From the NCBI GenBank assembly GCA_027061425.1, contig JALSUN010000135.1, positions 1-8,950 on the forward strand: a DNA stretch of 8,950 bases. Direction: 5' to 3'. Under the pieces are notes generated by a model, which saw only the letters and a list, made by a program, of their open reading frames with translations, searched no databases and was not told the DNA's origin. Source of the stretch: Helicobacteraceae bacterium. GTDB taxonomy: Bacteria; Campylobacterota; Campylobacteria; Campylobacterales; Sulfurimonadaceae. Of the stretch, positions 1 through 5,082 are shown piece after piece. Positions within the stretch are counted from its first letter, which is position 1; every line of letters starts with the position of its first letter. A program made the position numbers and the translations under genes.

Positions 1-2
1 CT

Positions 3-1067
3 TATAATATTGCGGTGCGATCATTGAAAATCAGAGACCATAAGATCTATATTCTTGGAGAGAACATATTGATTGGGATGGATATTGATGTAGAAAAACA
101 TCAAAATGTGTTACAAAAAAATAGCAGGTTAATTGTGGGTGATATGCAACTGCTTGATGAAAATATCTCTAACAATGCACGCATTCTCAAAATAAAAGTA
201 CCCATGCAGTACTTGGATGAGAAGTTTAATCTCGTGGAACTTGACAATCCTCCAAAATCTATGACAGAAAAGTACCGTTATCAATATTTTGTTTGTGAAG
301 ATGCTTGTCACAAATATAAAAAGCAAAAGTTTTTCAATGTGACAGGTGTCAACAAAAATCTCTTTACCATTAAGATAGCAAAAGAGGATGAGAAAAAGCA
401 CGTTAGAGTCTTTAGAGTGAACAAAGATAGCAATAAAACGGAGTTTAGTGAATTTGAATTGAAGAGAAGGGTAGCGGTTAAAAAGATATACGGAAATGCA
501 GCGCATTATACCAATGGAATCAAAAGATATTTTATCCAACTAAATGAGAAATACCGTTACCTATATGATGAAGAGTATAAAGATGTCGTGATCGTAGTGA
601 AACACTTTAGTGCAGAGGGACTTTTGTTAAGCAACAAGAGTAAGAAAATTGACAAAAATGGAATGTTCAGTATCGATCTTGAAGATGTAGGGCAGTTAGG
701 CTGGATTGAGATAGAAGCTTATACGAGCTACAGTAGAGAGACCGCTGTGAAAAAGCATGTGGCCATAAAGGCCTTTAAAAAGTATGATGACATTAAAAAT
801 GTCAATATCAGACTTCTGAAATATGGGCTCACACAAGTGGATGCAGAGGTGAATGTGGAGGACAAGGTGAGAGTAGAAGGGCGCTTGTTTCTCAAAGATA
901 AAAACAGTAACGTGTTGGCGAAAATTGTTACAGATGCCAAGGTAAAAGATAAAAAAGTCGTTATGACATTTGAGTACGAAAAATTACTAGATGATAATTA
1001 TGAAACGATATTTGAAAATACAGCGTCTTACTCCGTGCAGGTGGAAAGCTATCCTCCAGAAAAGTAA
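3..1067 (+). CDS. Unrecognised lysine-rich protein, 5' end outside the window
   Basis: I do not recognise this protein. The reading frame is open back to the window edge with no in-frame stop. The first possible start inside the window is GTG at 15 (350 residues from there), but it has no Shine-Dalgarno sequence, so the gene probably begins upstream. Counting from that GTG, the protein is rich in Lys and charged residues, with many short alternating hydrophobic stretches (for example residues 189-196 and 228-236) that suggest beta strands. No signal peptide or membrane helix is visible in this part. The pentapeptide EKYRY occurs twice, at residues 85-89 and 178-182, each followed by an aromatic-rich stretch, which hints at a degenerate repeat of about 93 residues. 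Two cysteines lie close together (94 and 98, CEDAC). It converges on the NlpC/P60 lipoprotein gene with a 17-bp gap, so it is not part of that operon. A surface or multi-domain beta protein is a guess only. Confidence 0.75.
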   Translation, partial: YNIAVRSLKIRDHKIYILGENILIGMDIDVEKHQNVLQKNSRLIVGDMQLLDENISNNARILKIKVPMQYLDEKFNLVELDNPPKSMTEKYRYQYFVCEDACHKYKKQKFFNVTGVNKNLFTIKIAKEDEKKHVRVFRVNKDSNKTEFSEFELKRRVAVKKIYGNAAHYTNGIKRYFIQLNEKYRYLYDEEYKDVVIVVKHFSAEGLLLSNKSKKIDKNGMFSIDLEDVGQLGWIEIEAYTSYSRETAVKKHVAIKAFKKYDDIKNVNIRLLKYGLTQVDAEVNVEDKVRVEGRLFLKDKNSNVLAKIVTDAKVKDKKVVMTFEYEKLLDDNYETIFENTASYSVQVESYPPEK

Positions 1068-1084
1068 GTTATTATAGGTGGCTA

Positions 1085-1600
1085 TTATCTATAACGTCTT
1101 GTCATCCAGTAGCGTTTTTTCCAGTAGGGATCGTTGATATTGGAGATGATGATACCGTGACTCGAAGAGGCGTGCATAAAGTCTCCATGTTGTAGATAGA
1201 TACCGACATGACGGGTGTTGTACCCGGTCTTAAAAAAGATGAGGTCGCTCGCTCTTGCTTGGGAGCGGGGTACTTTCCATCCTGCTTTGACCTGCTCTTT
1301 GGTTGTACGGGGGATCTTCATATGAAAAAGATCGTAGTAAGCCCGTTGAACAAAGGCGGAACAGTCGATGCCTTGTGAACCATAGCCACCGTATTTGTAG
1401 GGGGTGAGGTGCCATCTGTTGTGATAAGGGTAGAGTTTGTCTAAGTCTGCATAGTTGTTGCTATGTGGTGTTGATACAGGCGTACTTTTATGCTGATGAC
1501 TCTGTTTGCTTTTAGGCTGTTTATGCTGACTGTGAGGTGTTCCTCTTGTAGAACATCCTGTGATGAGTAGGGTGATAAGCAAGAGGGTGATGTAGTGCAT
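1085..1600 (-). CDS. NlpC/P60-family cell-wall peptidase lipoprotein
   Basis: Predicted lipid-anchored cysteine peptidase of the NlpC/P60 family, of the type that cuts peptide bonds in peptidoglycan (relatives include Spr/MepS and NlpC). The N-terminus is a lipoprotein signal with lipobox ITGC, so Cys16 would be acylated and the protein sorted to the outer or inner membrane facing the periplasm. Residues 17-50 are a low-complexity His/Lys/Ser/Pro linker. The catalytic domain spans about 60-171: the nucleophile is Cys80 in GIDCSAF, the catalytic His is His131 in RHVGIYL, and the third polar residue is His143 in FMHASSSHG. All three expected residues are present and the length (171) is normal for small members. 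Its ATG shares one base with the stop of the upstream gene (TAATG), so translational coupling is likely. It is the last gene of the ribA-led minus-strand unit. Specificity, such as endopeptidase cleavage of cross-links, cannot be read from sequence. Confidence 0.94.
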   Translation of the reverse strand: MHYITLLLITLLITGCSTRGTPHSQHKQPKSKQSHQHKSTPVSTPHSNNYADLDKLYPYHNRWHLTPYKYGGYGSQGIDCSAFVQRAYYDLFHMKIPRTTKEQVKAGWKVPRSQARASDLIFFKTGYNTRHVGIYLQHGDFMHASSSHGIIISNINDPYWKKRYWMTRRYR

Positions 1601-1992
1601 TATAGAGAGATTTTTACAATGGCCTGTGCGTAGATAAGCCCATCAACACCTTCGATAATCTTCTCCTCTATAGAGGCTTCATTTTCCATTCTACAGAGTA
1701 TTTTGGCATCAAAAAGATAGGTCTCTGCACAGTTTTGTGCAGACTTGGCCAGGTGGTCTTGGACTACAATGTATTTGGCATTGAGATTGTGGGCAAAAAC
1801 GACCTCTTCGAGACTTTTAACTTCTAAAGCAAAAGGCAGTTGGTGTTGGTTTAAAAAAGTTATGAGATCAAGGTTCTCTATATCAAATGTAACAAAGAGG
1901 GTGCTGTTAGGTGGGGTGCCGTCTACATCACTGCTCTCCGTAATATGATAAAAGGGAGTGAATGGTATGTAGGGATGTCCAAAAAGTAACAT
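1600..1992 (-). CDS. Conserved-looking hypothetical protein, 130 residues
   Basis: Function not recognised. It is a soluble-looking protein without signal peptide or membrane helix. The N-terminus (residues 1-16, MLLFGHPYIPFTPFYH) is rich in Pro and aromatics. From about residue 31 hydrophobic strands alternate with helices (FVTFD, PFALEV, KYIVVQD, FDAKILCRMEN, GVDGLIY), as in an alpha/beta fold. The tail, residues 95-121, follows a spacing seen near the end of pyruvate kinase and HpcH/HpaI-type TIM barrels (AKI.., then IE, then a hydrophobic strand after DG), but this similarity is weak and the protein is far too short to be such an enzyme. It starts 4 bp after the PP0621-family stop with only a weak Shine-Dalgarno (purines around AGTAAG), and its stop overlaps the NlpC/P60 start by one base. 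It is therefore probably translated by coupling within the operon. A role with the envelope lipoprotein is inferred from context only. Confidence 0.8.
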   Translation of the reverse strand: MLLFGHPYIPFTPFYHITESSDVDGTPPNSTLFVTFDIENLDLITFLNQHQLPFALEVKSLEEVVFAHNLNAKYIVVQDHLAKSAQNCAETYLFDAKILCRMENEASIEEKIIEGVDGLIYAQAIVKISL

Positions 1993-1996
1993 ACGC

Positions 1997-2227
1997 TTAC
2001 TGCTTTTTATCGCGACATTCAGTCGAGCAGTAGTAAGTTTCAGAGACTTGAATAGCTTCGTTTATACTGATGTAAGTACTACAGGTGGCACACTCCACCA
2101 TAGTCTCATCATCTTCATGGTTTTTTTGGTCTGCTTTACGTTCTTTTGTCAGCGGCATACTTTTTTTTATAAAGAAAAAGTAGACAGCAGCGATAACACC
2201 AACAATGAGTAGTAGTTTGAAGATCAT
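1997..2227 (-). CDS. PP0621-family membrane-anchored zinc-ribbon protein
   Basis: Small protein of 76 residues whose architecture matches the uncharacterised PP0621 family: one N-terminal membrane helix (residues about 3-20), a charged linker (21-42), and a C-terminal cysteine module. The module has Cys46 and Cys49 (MVECATC) followed by Cys67 and Cys71 (YYCSTEC), a four-cysteine arrangement that should bind one zinc ion. The anchor without a cleavage site, with two lysines straight after it, suggests a cytoplasmic zinc module. No enzymatic function is known to me for the family. The start is well supported: the Shine-Dalgarno TAAGGAG (2233-2239, minus strand) sits 5 nt before the ATG and includes the TAA stop of rsmG, so termination and initiation are physically coupled. 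The stop lies 4 bp before the next gene. Family assignment comes from the overall pattern and is fairly secure. Confidence 0.87.
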   Translation of the reverse strand: MIFKLLLIVGVIAAVYFFFIKKSMPLTKERKADQKNHEDDETMVECATCSTYISINEAIQVSETYYCSTECRDKKQ

Positions 2228-2236
2228 AACAACTCC

Positions 2237-2812
2237 TTAGATATCTATAATGAGGTAGTGACGGTTTTGTGTTTCTATGATCTCATACTTGAGAGATTCA
2301 TCAACCTCTTCAAAAACACGTTCTCCCTTGTAAAAGAGAAGTTTAGACCCTTGGGAAATAAAAGGTTGACTGAGTTGTATTAACATCTTCGTGTCGGTCA
2401 CTGCACGAGAAGTGACAAGGTCTATAGGTTGTGGTTCTAACTCTTCTACACGACAGTTAGCTACAGTGACATTTTTAAGTTTGAGGTCTGCTTTGATAAA
2501 CTGTAAAAAGCTGGCACGTTTTTGTAAAGGCTCACATAAAATGATATGGGTGTCGGGTAGGGCAAATGCTAAGATCATACCAGGAAAACCAGCACCAGTC
2601 CCGATGTCTAAAATGGATTTGACCTTGGGTAAAAACGAGATAGGATAGACAGCATCATAGATGAACTTGTCCATCAATTCCTCTTTTTTAGCACCCGTAA
2701 GGTTATGGATCTTGTTCCATTTTTTAAGGTGTTCTTTATAACGTGTGACATAGTCATAAAACTGAGAGTCTAAGGTGATGTTCTCTTTTAAAAGGGTGGC
2801 TTCAATATTCAT
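2237..2812 (-). CDS. rsmG: 16S rRNA (guanine-527 N7) methyltransferase RsmG
   Basis: RsmG (older name GidB) transfers a methyl group from S-adenosylmethionine to N7 of G527 in the 530 loop of 16S rRNA; in other bacteria its loss gives low-level streptomycin resistance. The 191-residue product is slightly shorter than the E. coli enzyme. Recognisable parts are the N-terminal helical region with NLTG at 37-40, the SAM-binding glycine loop LDIGTGAGFPG at 68-78, the acidic residue Glu94 (LCEP) at the end of strand 2 expected to contact the SAM ribose, and the family motif SRAV at 135-138. A Shine-Dalgarno TAAGG (2820-2824, minus strand) lies 7 nt before the ATG and contains the stop of the preceding outer-membrane protein gene, so the two are coupled. 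Position downstream of ribA agrees with Campylobacterota gene order. Nothing suggests damage. Confidence 0.97.
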   Translation of the reverse strand: MNIEATLLKENITLDSQFYDYVTRYKEHLKKWNKIHNLTGAKKEELMDKFIYDAVYPISFLPKVKSILDIGTGAGFPGMILAFALPDTHIILCEPLQKRASFLQFIKADLKLKNVTVANCRVEELEPQPIDLVTSRAVTDTKMLIQLSQPFISQGSKLLFYKGERVFEEVDESLKYEIIETQNRHYLIIDI

Positions 2813-2821
2813 AACTGTACC

Positions 2822-3352
2822 TTAAAATGAGTAAAACTTATAGTTGAGCCCGCCATAGAGTGTTCCAGACGAGATGTTGGTTATCTTCTCTTTATACGTC
2901 CAGTATTGGCGATAGGCAAGTTCTATTTCAAAATCCGCAGGAAGCATAAAGTCAAGCCCCCCTTGTAGCCCACCCATTGCACCATTAACAATGTCACCAT
3001 TGGCATCTATACTTGAACCACCAAGATGAAAACCAAAAAAGAACTTTGCAGTTGAAGCAGCAATCACTTTGAACTCGTTACTTACTCCTTCGAGAGCAAT
3101 GTAAACGTTACGAGAAGAGGTGAGTGCATTACTGATCTTATCCGTGTCGTTATATCCCAAGTATATGCGGGTGTTGTCTTCACTGAGGCCTATTTTTAGG
3201 CCATACTGTGTAGCGTACTCAAACTCTGTATTTTCAACACTGTCTGAGAACTTAGCACCACTGGTACCGCCTTCAAGACCCACAAACCAGTTGCTGTTTT
3301 CTGCGAAGAGAGAGAGAGGTAATAGAAAGAAAAAAAGTGTTAAAAATTTCAT
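2822..3352 (-). CDS. Small outer-membrane beta-barrel protein
   Basis: Predicted exported outer-membrane protein of 176 residues. A classical signal peptide (MKFLTLFFFLLPLSLFA, cut after Ala17) is followed by alternating hydrophobic and polar strands such as WFVGLEGG, YGLKIGLSE, RIYLGYN, KFFFGFHLGG, GLQGGLDF, FEIELAYRQYW and TLYGGLNYKFYSF. This is the pattern of an eight-stranded OmpX/OmpA-like barrel. The chain ends in Phe176 with alternating aromatics, the usual signal for barrel insertion by BamA. No catalytic motif is visible, and substrate or adhesion function cannot be inferred. The start is fixed by the Shine-Dalgarno TAAGGTC at 3361-3367 (minus strand), 8 nt before the ATG. It is separated from ribA by 69 bp holding a possible internal promoter, and its stop is fused to the rsmG ribosome-binding site. 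As I recall, C. jejuni has no such gene between ribA and gidB, so this would be a lineage-specific insertion in a conserved block. Confidence 0.87.
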   Translation of the reverse strand: MKFLTLFFFLLPLSLFAENSNWFVGLEGGTSGAKFSDSVENTEFEYATQYGLKIGLSEDNTRIYLGYNDTDKISNALTSSRNVYIALEGVSNEFKVIAASTAKFFFGFHLGGSSIDANGDIVNGAMGGLQGGLDFMLPADFEIELAYRQYWTYKEKITNISSGTLYGGLNYKFYSF

Positions 3353-3383
3353 GTGTAGTAGACCTTAATTGTTTTAAAACATT

Positions 3384-3411
3384 ATCATATAACATCTGCG
3401 CTCAAATACAA
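3384..3411 (-). promoter_or_regulatory. Possible internal promoter before the outer-membrane protein gene
   Basis: On the minus strand, TTGTAT (3406-3411) and TATGAT (3384-3389) are separated by 16 nt, a reasonable sigma-70 spacing. The 69-bp gap after ribA is the only gap of any size in the minus-strand unit, so a secondary promoter for the outer-membrane protein and downstream genes is plausible. Matches to consensus are moderate and AT-rich sequence gives such hits by chance. Confidence 0.3.
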
Positions 3412-3421
3412 CTTGAACGAT

Positions 3422-3985
3422 TTAGAGGAGATGCCCCATCTCATCACGTTTGACCTGCAAGTACCCTCTGTTATGCTCATTAGCATCAATAATAATTGGA
3501 AGACGTTCTACAATCTCTATGTTATTCAGGGCGGTCATCTTGCTAGGGTTATTAGTGAGCAGACGGATTTTTTTAATGTTGAAGTGTTCTAAGATGGTAG
3601 TGACGATTTCGTAAGTACGTTCATCAGCAGCAAAACCGAGCTGGTGGTTGGCCTCTATGGTGTTGTAGCCTTGGTCTTGCAGGGCGTAGGCATTGATCTT
3701 ATTACGCAGACCGATATTACGTCCCTCTTGTCGTAGGTATAAGACCATACCGCCATGTTCGGCAATGGTCTGTAAGGCAAAAGAGAGTTGGTCACCACAG
3801 TCACATTTGAGACTGCCGAGGGCGTCACCTGTCAAACACTCAGAGTGTACACGGATGATAGGGGTGTCACCATCGCTCTCTTTATAGATGACGAGGTGTT
3901 CTTTATGTGCCTCTTGAAAGGCTTGGACTTTAAAAGTACCAAAGCGTGTGGGAAGATTGGCAACATCGGAAATTTTTATATTCAT
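3422..3985 (-). CDS. ribA: GTP cyclohydrolase II
   Basis: Catalyses the first committed step of riboflavin synthesis in the cytoplasm: GTP to 2,5-diamino-6-ribosylamino-4(3H)-pyrimidinone 5'-phosphate plus formate and pyrophosphate. The 187-residue chain is a stand-alone enzyme without a fused DHBP synthase (RibB) domain, close to the E. coli length of 196. Zinc ligands are Cys50, Cys61 and Cys63 in RVHSECLTGDALGSLKCDCG. The substrate and catalytic region includes RQEGRNIGL (85-93), Tyr100 in the NAYALQD segment, ADERTYE (120-126) with Arg123, and TNNPSKMTAL (144-153). The C-terminus MGHLL is typical. There is no strong Shine-Dalgarno before the ATG, only AT-rich sequence, which is odd for the first gene of a unit and may mean modest translation. 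It is transcribed divergently from hemB over a 119-bp region and heads the minus-strand unit. Confidence 0.98.
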   Translation of the reverse strand: MNIKISDVANLPTRFGTFKVQAFQEAHKEHLVIYKESDGDTPIIRVHSECLTGDALGSLKCDCGDQLSFALQTIAEHGGMVLYLRQEGRNIGLRNKINAYALQDQGYNTIEANHQLGFAADERTYEIVTTILEHFNIKKIRLLTNNPSKMTALNNIEIVERLPIIIDANEHNRGYLQVKRDEMGHLL

Positions 3986-3999
3986 ATTATTTATACTAC

Positions 4000-4029
4000 T
4001 TGTTTCAATAATCTTATCGTTACTATATT
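4000..4029 (+). promoter_or_regulatory. Candidate hemB promoter
   Basis: TTGTTT (4000-4005) and TATATT (4024-4029) are separated by 18 nt, which would start transcription near 4036 and give a leader of about 69 nt before the hemB ATG. It is the best sigma-70-like pair on the plus strand of the ribA/hemB gap. Campylobacterota promoters often have a weak -35, so support is moderate. Confidence 0.35.
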
Positions 4030-4038
4030 AAGAGTAGA

Positions 4039-4044
4039 ATTATA
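4039..4044 (-). promoter_or_regulatory. Candidate ribA -10 element
   Basis: A perfect TATAAT is read on the minus strand, placing the ribA start of transcription near 4032 with a leader of about 46 nt. There is no TTGACA-like hexamer at the expected distance, but this class of bacteria commonly lacks one. The expected -35 region is occupied by the inverted repeat at 4056-4072, so a bound protein there could block or assist polymerase. Confidence 0.42.
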
Positions 4045-4055
4045 CATTAAAATTA

Positions 4056-4078
4056 TTTAGAGTAGCTCTAAAACTCTA
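4056..4078. repeat. Inverted repeat in the ribA/hemB divergent region, with an alternative pairing
   Basis: A perfect 7-bp inverted repeat, TTTAGAG (4056-4062) and CTCTAAA (4066-4072), is separated by TAG. A second copy of the right half, ACTCTA (4072-4077), is complementary to TAGAGT (4058-4063), so two mutually exclusive hairpins are possible. As DNA, it overlaps the expected ribA -35 region; as RNA, it lies in the predicted hemB leader, 17 nt before the AAAGG ribosome-binding site. It could be an operator or a leader structure. Neither role is proven. Confidence 0.5.
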
Positions 4079-4104
4079 GTTATCTTCAGCATTAAAGGTC
4101 ATCT

Positions 4105-5073
4105 ATGTTTCAACGCTTTCGCCGTAACCGTCTTAACCCCCATTTAAGAGCACTGGTCAGAGAGACCCATGTACGTAAAGATGATTTCATCTATCCTCTC
4201 TTTGTTCGCCCTGGAAAAGGGATTAAGACAGAGGTCTCTTCTATGCCTGGTGTGTTTCAAATGAGTATAGACGAAGCTATAAAAGAGTGTGAAGAACTTA
4301 AAAAGCTGGGACTGTTCTCTATTATACTTTTTGGGATTCCTGATGTTAAAGATGCTGTAGGTTCAGATGCACTGTGTGAACATGGCATCATTGCTGAAGC
4401 GGTACGTGCCATTAAAAAAGCACACCCTGATATGTTTGTTGTCACAGATCTCTGCTTTTGTGAGTACACCGACCATGGTCACTGTGGGATCATCGATCAT
4501 GTTCATGAGACCGTTGACAATGATGCTACTTTAGAGATCTCTGGCAAACAAGCTTTAGTCCATGCCAAAGCAGGTGCAGATATGATTGCACCTTCAGGAA
4601 TGATGGATGGGATTATCGAGACTTTGAGAACAGCCTTAGATGAGGGGGGGTATGAGAACCTGCCGATCATGAGTTACTCTACCAAGTTTTCAAGTGGCTA
4701 TTATGGTCCGTTTAGAGATGTGGCGGAGTCAACCCCCTCTTTTGGTGACAGAGGTTCATACCAGATGGACCCAGCAAATCGCCGTGAAGCGATCAACGAA
4801 AGTATCGCTGACGAGGCACAAGGTGCTGATATCTTGATGGTCAAACCTGCTCTCGCTTACTTAGACATCATTCGTGATGTCAAAGAGCACACAACGCTTC
4901 CCCTTGCTATCTACAATGTAAGTGGTGAGTATGCGATGTTGAAATATGCAGGAGAAAAAGGACTTATTGATTATGATCGTGTGATGATGGAGACGATGAT
5001 TGCATTTAAACGTGCCGGTGCAGATATTATAATTTCTTATCATGCTAAAGAAGTTGCAAGGCTTTTAGGATAA
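4105..5073 (+). CDS. hemB: Porphobilinogen synthase (delta-aminolevulinate dehydratase)
   Basis: Condenses two 5-aminolevulinate molecules into porphobilinogen, the first pyrrole of haem, sirohaem and related tetrapyrroles, in the cytoplasm as a homo-octamer. The 322 residues match the usual family length. The two Schiff-base lysines are Lys194 (YSTKFSSGYYGPFRD) and Lys247 (LMVKPALAYLD). The active-site zinc cysteines are Cys117, Cys119 and Cys127 in DLCFCEYTDHGHCG, so this is a zinc-dependent form, not the magnesium-only form with Asp replacements. Other family segments are the N-terminal RFRRNRLNPHLRALVRET and SGMMDG (164-169). The ATG follows AAAGG (4094-4098) by 6 nt. It is transcribed divergently from ribA and is followed after 9 bp by the GGDEF/EAL gene, apparently as the head of a three-gene operon ending in argF. 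Haem supply suits an organism with the multihaem cytochrome encoded downstream. Confidence 0.98.
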   Translation: MFQRFRRNRLNPHLRALVRETHVRKDDFIYPLFVRPGKGIKTEVSSMPGVFQMSIDEAIKECEELKKLGLFSIILFGIPDVKDAVGSDALCEHGIIAEAVRAIKKAHPDMFVVTDLCFCEYTDHGHCGIIDHVHETVDNDATLEISGKQALVHAKAGADMIAPSGMMDGIIETLRTALDEGGYENLPIMSYSTKFSSGYYGPFRDVAESTPSFGDRGSYQMDPANRREAINESIADEAQGADILMVKPALAYLDIIRDVKEHTTLPLAIYNVSGEYAMLKYAGEKGLIDYDRVMMETMIAFKRAGADIIISYHAKEVARLLG

Positions 5074-5082
5074 ACTGTCCAA

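Noticed and set aside
1068..1095. Possible bidirectional terminator between the two convergent genes (GTTAT / ATAAC with ATAG / CTAT inside)
   Set aside because: Stems are short, interrupted and A/T-rich, and no T run follows on either strand, so it is not convincing as a terminator.
2391..2648. Plus-strand open frame opposite rsmG
   Set aside because: Antisense to the conserved SAM-binding region of rsmG; no ribosome-binding site or family features.
4036..4056. Fur-box-like A/T dyad (AATTATACATTAAAATTATT) before hemB
   Set aside because: It matches the GATAATGATAATCATTATC type poorly; similar A/T dyads arise readily in this low-GC gap.
3788..4060. Open frame on the plus strand overlapping ribA and the divergent gap
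   Set aside because: It lies antisense to a well-conserved ribA, its product has no recognisable motif, and it runs into promoter sequence. It is a shadow frame.
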